From positions 1 to 19,394 of the forward strand of contig NZ_DASSMH010000108.1 in assembly GCF_035688975.1 (NCBI RefSeq): DNA of 19,394 nucleotides, in the 5' to 3' direction. Shown one piece after another: positions 1 through 7,540 of the stretch (positions are counted from its first letter, which is position 1; the number at the start of each line of letters is the position of its first letter). The stretch is from CALMNV01 sp035688975. Lineage in GTDB: Bacteria > Actinomycetota > Actinomycetes > Actinomycetales > Dermatophilaceae. Below the pieces are notes generated by a model. It ran no database searches. It saw only the letters and a list, made by a program, of their open reading frames with translations, and was not told the origin of the DNA. A program made the position numbers and the translations under genes.

Positions 1-140
1 CCCTTGTCATCCCCACGGAACTCCGGCTGACCCAGACGGAACGTCGCCACCAAACCGTTCACCGTCCGGGCCAGCAACGCCACCGCAACCGCCGTCACCG
101 CCAGACACACGACCACGGCCACGATCTGCAGGGCTGTCAT
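1..140 (-). CDS. 5' fragment of a probable membrane (Fe-S)-binding oxidoreductase
   Basis: The minus-strand frame opens with ATG at 140 and leaves the window after 46 codons, so only the N-terminus is visible. It reads as one hydrophobic helix (about residues 4-25, rich in V, A and L) followed by TFRLGQPEFRGDD. This arrangement resembles the start of the actinobacterial membrane-anchored Fe-S oxidoreductases (heterodisulfide-reductase/GlpC-like, with CCG domains) that begin with a single helix and a LGQP-type segment. No iron-sulfur cysteine motif lies in the visible part, so the family call rests on recall of that N-terminus. No clear Shine-Dalgarno is seen upstream. It is divergent from cysK, sharing the 141-352 spacer, and is probably unrelated to cysteine synthesis. 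Another single-helix membrane protein is possible. Confidence 0.5.
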   Translation of the reverse strand, partial: MTALQIVAVVVCLAVTAVAVALLARTVNGLVATFRLGQPEFRGDDK

Positions 141-352
141 GCGGCGCAGTCTACGCAGGGGGAAAGCACGCGCTTAGGACGATGTGACGACGGTCGCGTC
201 TCGGTTCGGCGCCGCGCGTGCGCCGCCCGCCACCGCGTCGGCAAGCGAGGTCGGATAACCTTGGCTTGGAATACTCATAAGCCGCGCGGAGTTCTCGCGC
301 AGAGCAGCCGCACCAGCACGACCGATCCGACCGCCCAAAGGGAGCCCAGCTC
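141..352. promoter_or_regulatory. Divergent spacer between the Fe-S protein gene and cysK
   Basis: This 212-bp spacer must hold the promoters of both flanking genes. It contains one island clearly poorer in GC than its surroundings, at 253-281 (core TTGGCTTGGAATACTCAT), which is the likeliest operator or promoter zone for cysK. A TAACCT at 256-261 fits the loose actinobacterial -10 pattern TANNNT, but no good -35 lies 16-19 bp upstream. The cysK ribosome binding site AAGGGAG is at 338-344. A possible 24-codon ORF (GTG at 184 to TAA at 258) has no cysteine or other leader-peptide feature, and I do not call it a gene. Confidence 0.35.
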
Positions 353-1282
353 ATGCCGATCCACGACGACGTCACCCAGCTGATCGGGAACACCCCGCTC
401 GTCCGCCTCAACAAGGTGACCGACGGTGCCCCGGCGACGGTGGCCGCCAAGCTCGAGTTCTACAACCCGGCCAGCTCCGTCAAGGACCGGATCGGCGTGG
501 CGATCGTCGACGCGGCCGAGCGCAGCGGCGAGCTCAAGCCGGGTGGCACCATCGTCGAGGCGACGTCCGGCAACACCGGCATCGCCCTCGCCATGGTCGG
601 CGCAGCCCGCGGCTACAAGGTCGTCCTCACCATGCCCGAGTCGATGAGCAAGGAGCGCCGCGCCCTGCTGCGCGCGTTCGGCGCCGAGCTCATCCTCACC
701 GACCCGGCCACCGGGATGCGGGGCGCGGTCGAGAGGGCCGACGAGATCGCCGCCGAGCGCGGCGGCGTGCTCGCCCGGCAGTTCGCCAACGAGGCCAACC
801 CCGAGATCCACCGCCGGACCACCGCCGAGGAGATCTGGAAGGACACCGACGGCGCCGTCGACATCGTGGTCGCCGGGATCGGCACCGGCGGCACCATCAC
901 CGGAGTCGGCCAGGTGCTCAAGGCGCGCAAGCCCGAGGTGCAGATCATCGCGGTCGAGCCGGAGGAGTCGGCCATCCTCAACGGCGGCCAGCCCGGCCCG
1001 CACAAGATCCAGGGCATCGGCGCGAACTTCGTCCCGGAGATCCTCGACACGTCCGTCTACGACGAGGTCATCGACGTCAACGCGTCGACCGCCGTGACGT
1101 ACGCCCGCCGGGCGGCCACGGAGGAGGGCCTGCTCGTTGGCATCTCCTCCGGCGCCGCCATCGCGGCCGCCGCGCAGGTCGCGGCCCGCCCGGAGAACGA
1201 GGGCAAGACGATCGTCGTCATCATCCCGTCGTTCGGCGAGCGCTACCTGTCGACGATCCTCTTCGAGGGCCTGGTCGACTGA
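353..1282 (+). CDS. cysK: Cysteine synthase A (O-acetylserine sulfhydrylase)
   Basis: This cytoplasmic PLP enzyme makes L-cysteine from O-acetyl-L-serine and sulfide. The 309 residues match the usual CysK length. Visible motifs in order: IGNTPLVRLN at 11-20; NPASSVKDR at 38-46, where K44 is the expected PLP Schiff-base lysine; the substrate loop TSGNTG at 71-76; the phosphate-binding GTGGT at 177-181; and a C-terminal LVGISSGAA segment. An AAGGGAG ribosome binding site sits 8 bp before the ATG. The stop is followed after one base by the start of cysE, so the two enzymes of the pathway are almost certainly co-transcribed and translationally coupled. Related cystathionine beta-synthases and CysM share the fold, but motifs, length and the cysE neighbour favour CysK. 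Confidence 0.95.
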   Translation: MPIHDDVTQLIGNTPLVRLNKVTDGAPATVAAKLEFYNPASSVKDRIGVAIVDAAERSGELKPGGTIVEATSGNTGIALAMVGAARGYKVVLTMPESMSKERRALLRAFGAELILTDPATGMRGAVERADEIAAERGGVLARQFANEANPEIHRRTTAEEIWKDTDGAVDIVVAGIGTGGTITGVGQVLKARKPEVQIIAVEPEESAILNGGQPGPHKIQGIGANFVPEILDTSVYDEVIDVNASTAVTYARRAATEEGLLVGISSGAAIAAAAQVAARPENEGKTIVVIIPSFGERYLSTILFEGLVD

Positions 1283-1283
1283 C

Positions 1284-1967
<684 letters not shown>

Positions 1968-1973
1968 CCGCAT

Positions 1974-2017
1974 CTGACCGCGCAAGGGTGGTGCTGGCTG
2001 CACGTCACTGCGGTCAG
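1974..2017. terminator. Possible bidirectional terminator between convergent genes
   Basis: An 8-bp perfect inverted repeat, CTGACCGC (1974-1981) and GCGGTCAG (2010-2017), spans the junction of the convergent cysE and regulator genes. A smaller stem, GTGC/GCAC (1991-1994 and 2000-2003), sits inside its loop. The right arm overlaps the stop codon of the minus-strand regulator. There is no T-run on either side, so classical intrinsic termination is not shown. The position between convergent genes is the main argument. Confidence 0.3.
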
Positions 2018-2805
2018 TCGTGCCGGTGGTGCACGAACCAGATGCCTCTGGCCGCGACGGTCCCGCGGTTGCGCAGCAGGTGCGGCACCGACGAGTCCAT
2101 CCCCACGGCCTGACCGGCCCGCAGGGTGAACACGTCGAAGCCCAGCGTCACCTCGAGCTCTCCTTCAAGGAGGTAGCCGTACTCGAACCCGTCGTGGCGC
2201 AGCATCCGCTCGTCGACCGTGGAGCTGCTGCCCGGCGGGTAGGTGATCTCCATGAAGTCGAGCTGGTGTGCGGTGTTGGTGGCCAGCTGCTCCCAGATGA
2301 CGCCAGTGTCCATCACGAGCCGGGTGCGGCTGCCCGGGGTCGTGATCGAGAGCCGGTTGATGCTCCCGTTGTCCCGCCACACCTGCTGCAGGGAGCCGAG
2401 GTCGCTCCGCCTCACCGGGGTGCCCTCGGAGGTCTCCGAGGCCCCATGGTCCGCGGGTCGGGTGTCGAGGGTCGGGTCGGGGTGCGACACCTCGGCCAGG
2501 GCGAGCCCGTCGCCGTCCTCACGCCTCGGCGTCGCGACCGCCGCGCCGGCATCGGCGCCGGGCTCGTCGCCCTCGAAGAGGTGGTCGATGGAGACCTCGA
2601 GCATCTGCGACAGCGAGTAGAGCGTGGCCACCGACGGCTGGGCCTTGCCGTTCTCCACCTGGGACATGAAGGAGGGGGAGACCCCCAGCCGCCGCGCCAG
2701 CTCACGCAGCGACAGGCCAGCTCGCTGACGCGCGGTGCGCAGCCGAAGCCCCAGGTTCACGGCCGGGGGGCCCTCCCGGTCGGGTGGTTGAGGCGTTGAG
2801 GCCAT
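2014..2805 (-). CDS. XRE-family transcriptional regulator with C-terminal cupin domain
   Basis: This 263-residue protein has a Cro/C1-type helix-turn-helix at about residues 18-75 (LRLRTARQRAGLSLRELA, then LGVSPSFMSQVENGKAQPS). A low-complexity acidic linker follows (about 80-130), and a cupin sensor domain fills the C-terminus (YPPGSSSTVDERMLRHDGFE, LEGELEVTLG, GMDSSVPHLLRN). XRE-cupin proteins are cytoplasmic regulators in which the cupin barrel is thought to bind a small effector. An AAGGAG site (2810-2815 on the complement) sits 4 bp before the ATG; an in-frame GTG 15 codons in is less well supported. It is the last of three minus-strand genes, 68 bp after the dehydrogenase gene. It is the only regulator in the window, so it is the best candidate to control the catabolic locus. 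Effector and target are not readable from the sequence. Confidence 0.88.
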   Translation of the reverse strand: MASTPQPPDREGPPAVNLGLRLRTARQRAGLSLRELARRLGVSPSFMSQVENGKAQPSVATLYSLSQMLEVSIDHLFEGDEPGADAGAAVATPRREDGDGLALAEVSHPDPTLDTRPADHGASETSEGTPVRRSDLGSLQQVWRDNGSINRLSITTPGSRTRLVMDTGVIWEQLATNTAHQLDFMEITYPPGSSSTVDERMLRHDGFEYGYLLEGELEVTLGFDVFTLRAGQAVGMDSSVPHLLRNRGTVAARGIWFVHHRHD

Positions 2806-2873
2806 GGTGCTCCTTCGGTGTGTGGGAGTTCGGCGATCCGCTGTGCCTCGCTCGCGGGTACGGTCGGGGAGGC

Positions 2874-3659
2874 TCAGACCAGCACCATGCCGCCATCAAT
2901 CATGATGACTTGTCCGGTGAGGTAATCCGAGTCCGAGGAGGCGAGGTAGAGCGCCGTTCCGAGCAGGTCCTCCCCGGTCGCGACCCGCCCGCGCAGGATC
3001 CCGGCGGCGAAGTCCGCCATCGCCTGCCCCGGTTCCTGCGCGTCGCCGATGGCCATGAGGTCCGCGTCGAGCTTGGCCCACAGCGGGGTGTCGACGACGC
3101 CCGGCGCGAAGGCGTTGCACGTGATGTTGTGCTCCGCCAGGGCCCGAGCCGCCGCCTGGGTCAGCGCGTTCACGGCGAACTTGCTCGCGCAGTACGGCGC
3201 GAAACTGGGATAGCCCTGCCGGCCGGCGATCGAAGAGGTGTTGACGATCTTCCCCTCCTTGCGCGGGATCATGCGACGGGCGCCCTCCTGGGTGCCGATG
3301 AGCGTCCCCAGCGCGTTGACGTCCATGATCGCCCGCCAGTTCTCCTCGGTCACCTCCAGCAGGGGCTGAGGTTCGTTGAAACCGGCGTTGTTGAAGAGGA
3401 CGTCCAGCTGCCCCGCCTCGTCGACGAAGGCGTCGAACGCGGCGCTGACCTGCTCGCGCTTGCTCACGTCGGCAGCGAGCGGCATACCCTTCAGCCCCTG
3501 GGCCACCAGCTCCTCGCAGACCGCCTCGGCGGCCTCCCTGCGCAGGTCGAGCACGCCGACCGTCGCTCCCTCGCGGGCCAGCCCGAGGGCGAAGACCCGG
3601 CCCATGCCGCTGCCCGCGCCGGTGATGATGATGGCCTTGCCCTCCACGCGTCCAGCCAT
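2874..3659 (-). CDS. Short-chain dehydrogenase/reductase (classical SDR)
   Basis: This 261-residue protein has the full set of classical SDR motifs: the cofactor loop TGAGSGMG at 13-20, D38 at the end of the second strand (which usually means NAD rather than NADP), NNAG at 90-93, the catalytic serine in NTSSIAG (142/143), the YCASK pair Y156 and K160, and a C-terminal SSDSDYLTGQVIMIDGG. It should oxidise a secondary alcohol or reduce a ketone in the cytoplasm. The frame stays open upstream of 3659, but ATG 3659 is chosen because GAGGAG lies about 7 bp upstream and family homology begins there. It follows the EboE-like gene with a 35-bp gap and precedes the regulator, so the three probably form one operon. 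The substrate is unknown; sugar, polyol or hydroxyacid dehydrogenases of this length look alike. Confidence 0.9.
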   Translation of the reverse strand: MAGRVEGKAIIITGAGSGMGRVFALGLAREGATVGVLDLRREAAEAVCEELVAQGLKGMPLAADVSKREQVSAAFDAFVDEAGQLDVLFNNAGFNEPQPLLEVTEENWRAIMDVNALGTLIGTQEGARRMIPRKEGKIVNTSSIAGRQGYPSFAPYCASKFAVNALTQAAARALAEHNITCNAFAPGVVDTPLWAKLDADLMAIGDAQEPGQAMADFAAGILRGRVATGEDLLGTALYLASSDSDYLTGQVIMIDGGMVLV

Positions 3660-3670
3660 GGCAGTGCTCC

Positions 3671-3695
3671 TCGTCTCGTCTCGTCTCGTCGTCGT
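3671..3695. repeat. Short pentanucleotide tandem repeat before the SDR gene
   Basis: TCGTC is repeated four times without error at 3671-3690, followed by GTCGTC. On the coding strand this is a GACGA ladder between the EboE-like stop codon and the SDR ribosome binding site. The last unit merges with the GAGGAG sequence, so a change in copy number would leave the SD-to-ATG distance unchanged but alter the 5' context. Confidence 0.7.
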
Positions 3696-4918
3696 CAGCG
3701 GGCGTCGGCCGGGGCGCCCGAGGTCAGCACGTCGCGCACCCACTCGATCTCCCGGCTGACGTACTCGGTGATGTCCCCGGTCTTCAGCTCCTCGGGCAGG
3801 ACGTCCCGGGTGTAGGTCTCGATCTCGAGGTGGTCCGACAGCGGCGTGCGCCTGTGCAGCTCCAGAGCGGCCTCGATGTTGACCCGGGTGGTGCGGAAGC
3901 CGCCGATCTCGTCGAGGAACACCGGGACGTGGAAGTGGGTGCGCCACTCCCGGGCACCGCCCGGCTTCTCCTTCCACGCCGCGATGGCGTCGCCGAGGTT
4001 GAGGAACCGCGTCAGCTCCCCGTCCCGCCGCTCGGTGGTCTGGCTCAGGTAGATCGTGTCGGTGAACTTCTCGAGCGCGTTGACGGCCTCGTCGGTGACC
4101 TCGGGCACCCAGAGGGCGGCCGCCTCCTGCAGCTTGAAGATCGGGATACCCGCCGCGACGAGCGACCCGAGGGCGGCCGGGATGTCCTCGAACTCCACCG
4201 ACTGGTGACCGATGTCGAAGACGACACCGAGGTGGCGGCGGATGAGGCCGATGGCCTCCGACACCGGGCAGGACGCGAGGGCCGCGAGCTCCTCGGCGCC
4301 TGCGCGGGAGTAGAGCCGGTCCTCGAAGTAGCGAACCGTCTCGTCCGTGGTCTCGAGGAAGCAGTAGGGCTCCGGCTCCAGGGACAGCTTGATCCGGCGG
4401 CCGGTGCGACGCTCGAGATCGACGAGGTGGGCCACGACGCGCAGCAGGTTGGTCGTGAACCCCTCCACGTAGGAGGGCCCCTCGACCTTGGGCTTGAACG
4501 CGAGCGGGGCCGTCTGGATGGACGGCTCGACGTCGGCCTCCGTGATGTCCACGAGCACGTCGGCGACTCCCATGGTGTAGCGCATGCGCTCCTCGGTGGC
4601 CCAGTCGGGCTCGTAGACCTGCTCCATGACCGACCGGCCCTTGAAGGGGCCGTGCGGGAACGCGTTGATCGTGTAGACGTAGAGGTCCTGTGCTCGCAGG
4701 TAGGCGAGGAAGTCGGCGCGCTCGGCCTCGTCGGCCTGGAGGGCGGCCACGGAGGCGCCCGAGAGGCGCAGCGACAGGCCCATGGGCGCGTCGGGGGAGA
4801 CGCGCTTCTTCACGGCCGGCACGAACGTGCTGACGCTGTCGCGCATCTCCGGCCAGGTGTCCCCGGGGTGCACCAGCGTGGAGTACGTCAGGTGGCCCAG
4901 GCGGTCGCTGATCTTCAT
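3695..4918 (-). CDS. EboE-like TIM-barrel protein (xylose-isomerase-like superfamily)
   Basis: This 407-residue protein matches the pattern I know for the metabolite-traffic protein EboE. It has an N-terminal HLTYSTLVHPGDTWPEM, then LRLSGASVAAL, YVYTINAFPHGPF, LSLEPEPYCFLE, VVFDIGHQSVEFED, EWRTHFHVPVFLDEIG and a final LEIETYTRDVLPEEL. These acidic and histidine positions are those expected of a divalent-metal TIM barrel of the sugar-isomerase/endonuclease IV superfamily. There is no signal peptide, so it should be cytoplasmic. A GGAGG site (4927-4931 on the complement) lies 8 bp before the ATG. It is the first gene of the minus-strand operon, divergent from the ABC transporter. The other ebo genes (eboA-D, eboF) are absent here, and the neighbours are catabolic, so an isomerase or epimerase role in sugar or polyol breakdown is a reasonable inference. 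The exact reaction is unknown. Confidence 0.75.
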   Translation of the reverse strand: MKISDRLGHLTYSTLVHPGDTWPEMRDSVSTFVPAVKKRVSPDAPMGLSLRLSGASVAALQADEAERADFLAYLRAQDLYVYTINAFPHGPFKGRSVMEQVYEPDWATEERMRYTMGVADVLVDITEADVEPSIQTAPLAFKPKVEGPSYVEGFTTNLLRVVAHLVDLERRTGRRIKLSLEPEPYCFLETTDETVRYFEDRLYSRAGAEELAALASCPVSEAIGLIRRHLGVVFDIGHQSVEFEDIPAALGSLVAAGIPIFKLQEAAALWVPEVTDEAVNALEKFTDTIYLSQTTERRDGELTRFLNLGDAIAAWKEKPGGAREWRTHFHVPVFLDEIGGFRTTRVNIEAALELHRRTPLSDHLEIETYTRDVLPEELKTGDITEYVSREIEWVRDVLTSGAPADAR

Positions 4919-5000
4919 GGTGGTCGCCTCCGGCGAGTCGAGTGCAAGGGTCCAGGTGGTAGGTCGAGGAGTCGATCGTTCACCCGCGTGTGATCAGTCA

Positions 5001-5029
5001 TCATTAACGTCTGCGCACCTATCGGTCAA
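5001..5029 (-). promoter_or_regulatory. Candidate promoter for the EboE-like/SDR/regulator operon
   Basis: On the minus strand, TTGACC (complement of 5024-5029) matches the -35 consensus at five of six positions. After a 17-bp spacer comes TAATGA (complement of 5001-5006), a weak -10. This is the most AT-rich part of the divergent region and lies about 80 bp upstream of the EboE-like ATG. The -10 match is poor, so the call is tentative. Confidence 0.3.
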
Positions 5030-5116
5030 CCAGGAGGCGTCCATGAACACCACAGCGGCGTGGCCTGTGGGCGCCGTCGCCTCCCGGCCGCCGCGATACT
5101 CGCGCGAAAGAACCCC

Positions 5117-5146
5117 TTGTGAACACCGGCGTGAGGTGTGTACAGT
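5117..5146 (+). promoter_or_regulatory. Candidate promoter of the ABC transporter/catabolic operon
   Basis: TTGTGA (5117-5122) and TACAGT (5141-5146) are separated by 18 bp. Each matches four of six consensus positions of a housekeeping sigma promoter. Transcription would begin near 5153, leaving a leader of about 45 nt before the permease start at 5200. An inverted repeat exactly fills the spacer and a second lies just downstream of the predicted start, the layout expected for a repressed promoter. Confidence 0.45.
5123..5139. promoter_or_regulatory. Inverted repeat, candidate operator 1
   Basis: ACACC (5123-5127) and GGTGT (5135-5139) form a perfect 5-bp dyad with a 7-bp centre. It is located between the candidate -35 and -10 hexamers. 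A protein bound here would block RNA polymerase. The XRE-cupin regulator encoded at 2014-2805 is the nearest candidate ligand, by inference only. Confidence 0.45.
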
Positions 5147-5154
5147 CCCACGAA

Positions 5155-5169
5155 ACACCACGGCGGTGT
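5155..5169. promoter_or_regulatory. Inverted repeat, candidate operator 2
   Basis: ACACC (5155-5159) and GGTGT (5165-5169) form the same dyad as operator 1 but with a 5-bp centre. The two dyad centres are 31 bp apart, close to three helical turns, so two bound dimers would lie on the same face of the DNA. A degenerate third half-site in a similar context (GAACACCAC) is at 5045-5053. Confidence 0.45.
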
Positions 5170-5199
5170 CCCTCCCGCCGACTGGATCCGGAGGTGAGC

Positions 5200-6222
5200 A
5201 TGAGCACCAAGGCAACGCAGGCCCCCGTGGTCAGGGGTGGCGCCCGGTTTGGTCTTTCCCGCGGCATGCTGACCGTGTCCGTGGCCCTCGTGCTGCTGCT
5301 CGGCGCGAGTGTGGTCGCAGCGCCGACGAGCGTGAGCCGCAGCGCCCTGCTCGGCACGCTGCCCTTCGCCGCGGTGCTGGCCATCGTGGCCATCGGCCAG
5401 ACCCTCGTCGTGCAGCAGGGCGGCATCGACCTGTCGGTGGCCGGCGCGGTCTCACTGGCCGTCGTCATCACCACCTACGTGCCGGCAGGCACCGACGGCA
5501 AGCTGCTCGGAGCCCTGGTCCTCGGCCTCGGGGTGGCTGTTGCCTTCGGCATCCTCAACGGGCTGCTCGTCGGCTGGCGGGGCCTCAACCCGATCGTGGC
5601 GACGCTGGGCACCAACGCTCTGCTGTATGCCGTCGTGCTCGGCATCTCCGGAGGCTCGCCACGGCGCACCACCGACCTGCTGCGCCGCGTGGCGGGCGGC
5701 CTCTCCCTCGGGATCCCCAACTCCGTCTACTTCGCCCTCGCAGTGGTCGCCATCGCCGCGGTGACCATGAAGCTGACCGTCGGCGGCCGGCGCTTCGAGG
5801 CGATCGGGGCCAACCCGGTGGCTGCGGCCGCGACCGGTCTGCCGACCACGTGGTACCGGGCCGGCGCCTATGTCTGGGCGCAGGTCCTCTACTGGCTCGG
5901 TGGTGTCCTGCTCGCGGGCGTCATCGCCCAGCCCACGGCATTCCAGGGCGAGGCCTACCTGCTGCCGTCCGTCGCGGCCGTGGTCCTGGGAGGCACCTCC
6001 CTGCTCGGTGGCCGCGGGTTCCTCGTACCCACGGCGGTCGCCGCTGTGTTCCTCAGCCAGCTCGAGCAGTTCGTCCTCGCGCTGGGCGTGTCCTTCGCCA
6101 TCCGCACCCTTGTCGAGGCCGCCGCGCTCACCGTCGGGGTGGCCCTCTACACGGTCGACTGGTCCGCGGTGCGCCGCCGGCTCGCCGCATCCTCCGCGCG
6201 CCACGAGACGGCCGCCACCTGA
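5200..6222 (+). CDS. ABC transporter permease, CUT2 (RbsC) family
   Basis: This 340-residue, strongly hydrophobic membrane protein has about 8-10 predicted transmembrane segments by eye. It carries two hallmarks of ribose-type permeases: GIDLSVAGAVSL at about 75-86, and VVLGGTSLLGGRG around 261-273 near the C-terminus. It should form part of the channel of a sugar-type importer. ATG 5200 is chosen because GGAGG (5190-5194) lies 5 bp upstream; an in-frame GTG at 5119 would overlap the candidate -35 element. It is the first gene of the plus-strand operon. A second permease of the same family is fused to the ATPase at 7541-10069, so the transport channel is probably a heterodimer. The substrate cannot be told from the permease. 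Confidence 0.9.
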   Translation: MSTKATQAPVVRGGARFGLSRGMLTVSVALVLLLGASVVAAPTSVSRSALLGTLPFAAVLAIVAIGQTLVVQQGGIDLSVAGAVSLAVVITTYVPAGTDGKLLGALVLGLGVAVAFGILNGLLVGWRGLNPIVATLGTNALLYAVVLGISGGSPRRTTDLLRRVAGGLSLGIPNSVYFALAVVAIAAVTMKLTVGGRRFEAIGANPVAAAATGLPTTWYRAGAYVWAQVLYWLGGVLLAGVIAQPTAFQGEAYLLPSVAAVVLGGTSLLGGRGFLVPTAVAAVFLSQLEQFVLALGVSFAIRTLVEAAALTVGVALYTVDWSAVRRRLAASSARHETAAT

Positions 6223-6332
6223 CCGTCCCCGGCACCGCCTGCCCGACTCGGCATGCCGGTCGCGGCCGACTCAGCGTCACAGCACGTCACGCCGGTCACA
6301 TCCCACGAAAGCCCCAGAAAGGCAGCACACCC

Positions 6333-7448
6333 ATGAATCGACACTGTCGTCGAGCCAGGTTCCTTGCCGTTGCCGGCGCCGGAGCGCTCAGCCTGACCCT
6401 CGCCGCGTGCGGCAGCAGCGCGAGCCCGAGCCCCGGGTCGTCGGGCGCCGGCGGCACCGCCGGCGGGCAAGGGCCGTCCTGGTGCGGTCCCAAGAAGATC
6501 GTCCTCGGCATGACCGACGGCTTCGGCGGCAACAGCTGGCGCCTGGTGACGACGGCCTCCGCCAAGGACGAGGCGTCCAAGTGCCCGAGCGTGACGGACT
6601 TCCAGTACGCCGACGGGCAAGGCAACACCCAGAAGGCGATCGCGGACATCCAGGGCATGGTGGCCAAGGGAGTCAACGCCCTCGTCGTCTTCCCCGACGC
6701 CGGTCCGGCGATCCTCCCCGCCCTGCGCAGCGCCCACGCCGCGGGCGTCGTCACGGTGCCCTACCGCGTCGACCCCGGAGGCAAGGCCGGTTCCGACTTC
6801 GACGTGTTCGTCGACACCAAGTTCGCGGACGCCGGCCGGAACTGGGGGGAGTGGATCAAGAAGATCCTGCCCAACGGCGGCAACGTCCTGTTCCTCAGCG
6901 GTCCCCCCGGAAACAGCCAGGGGCGCGACGAGGGCAAGGGCCTGCACGAGGTGCTCGAGGCCGCGGGCAAGTACACCTTCATCGGCGAGCAGCCGTTCGA
7001 GGTGACGAACTGGGACCCGGCCCAGACCCAGAAGGTGCTCACCGCGGCGATCGCGCAGAACAAGCAGATCGACGTGATCGTCTCCGACTTCGGCCCGTCA
7101 CTTGTCGGCGCCCTGCCGGTGTTCGAGCAGAGCGGGCGCTCCATCCCGGCGATCGCGGCGTCCGACGGCAACGTGCTGTCCTGCTTCTACGAGGACCACA
7201 AGGCCAAGAACCCGGACTTCAAGCTGTTCACGGTCTCGACCCAGAACGACCACTCGCGCCTGGCCATCGACCAGGCGGTGGCCCGGGCGACCGGTGGCAA
7301 GGTGCCGGAGTCCTCGACGTTCCCCTCGGTCGTCTTCGAGGACTCCGAGTCCAAGGACAAGCCGGTCCAGTGCAAGCGGGACCTTCCCGCGGACGTCTAC
7401 CTCTCGGCGGAGCTGCCGGGCACCGAGCAGGCGAAGCTGCTCAAGTAG
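6333..7448 (+). CDS. Sugar-type ABC transporter substrate-binding lipoprotein
   Basis: This 371-residue protein starts with a lipoprotein signal peptide: a basic head (RHCRRARF), a hydrophobic core, and the lipobox LAAC, with C26 as the lipidated residue. A Gly/Ser/Pro-rich tether follows. The rest resembles periplasmic-binding-protein type 1 domains of CUT2 importers: KKIVLGMTDGFGGNSWR as the first strand and loop, QKAIADIQGMVAKGVNALVV, a central DVIVSDFG, and PAIAASDGN. It would sit on the outer face of the membrane and deliver ligand to the permeases encoded on either side. An AGAAAGG site lies about 10 bp before the ATG. The 110-bp gap from the permease gene holds no gene. Ligand identity is unknown; the family binds pentoses, hexoses, polyols and autoinducer-2. 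Confidence 0.92.
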   Translation: MNRHCRRARFLAVAGAGALSLTLAACGSSASPSPGSSGAGGTAGGQGPSWCGPKKIVLGMTDGFGGNSWRLVTTASAKDEASKCPSVTDFQYADGQGNTQKAIADIQGMVAKGVNALVVFPDAGPAILPALRSAHAAGVVTVPYRVDPGGKAGSDFDVFVDTKFADAGRNWGEWIKKILPNGGNVLFLSGPPGNSQGRDEGKGLHEVLEAAGKYTFIGEQPFEVTNWDPAQTQKVLTAAIAQNKQIDVIVSDFGPSLVGALPVFEQSGRSIPAIAASDGNVLSCFYEDHKAKNPDFKLFTVSTQNDHSRLAIDQAVARATGGKVPESSTFPSVVFEDSESKDKPVQCKRDLPADVYLSAELPGTEQAKLLK

Positions 7449-7462
7449 CCACCTCGCGGGAC

Positions 7463-7495
7463 GGGCGCCGGTGTCAGCACCCGCGGCCGGCGCCC
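7463..7495 (+). other. Strong intercistronic stem-loop after the binding-protein gene
   Basis: GGGCGCCGG (7463-7471) and CCGGCGCCC (7487-7495) form a perfect 9-bp all-G/C stem with a 15-nt loop, 14 bp after the binding-protein stop codon. A competing small hairpin (GGTG 7470-7473 with CACC 7478-7481) overlaps the left arm. No T-run follows, so it is more likely an mRNA 3'-end stabiliser or partial terminator that raises binding-protein levels over the downstream ATPase than a full stop. Confidence 0.5.
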
Positions 7496-7540
7496 GGCCC
7501 GCGACCACGCCAGACCCTGCACCCCCTTTCTTAGGACGAT

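Noticed and set aside
184..258. A 24-codon ORF (GTG to TAA) upstream of cysK, considered as a cysteine leader peptide.
   Set aside because: It has no cysteine codons and no terminator or anti-terminator pair after it, and its composition is that of non-coding GC-rich DNA.
6223..6332. The 110-bp gap between permease and binding-protein genes was checked for an internal promoter or terminator.
   Set aside because: No convincing -35/-10 pair or strong stem with a T-run was seen; only the AGAAAGG ribosome binding site is evident.
5043..7448. An ATG at 5043 with a strong AGGAGG five bases upstream opens a frame that runs without stop through the permease region into the binding-protein gene.
   Set aside because: The frame crosses the permease gene out of phase, giving an Arg/Pro/Gly-rich shadow product, and joins the binding-protein frame only by chance. 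High GC content removes most stop codons. The binding protein has its own start, ribosome binding site and signal peptide at 6333.
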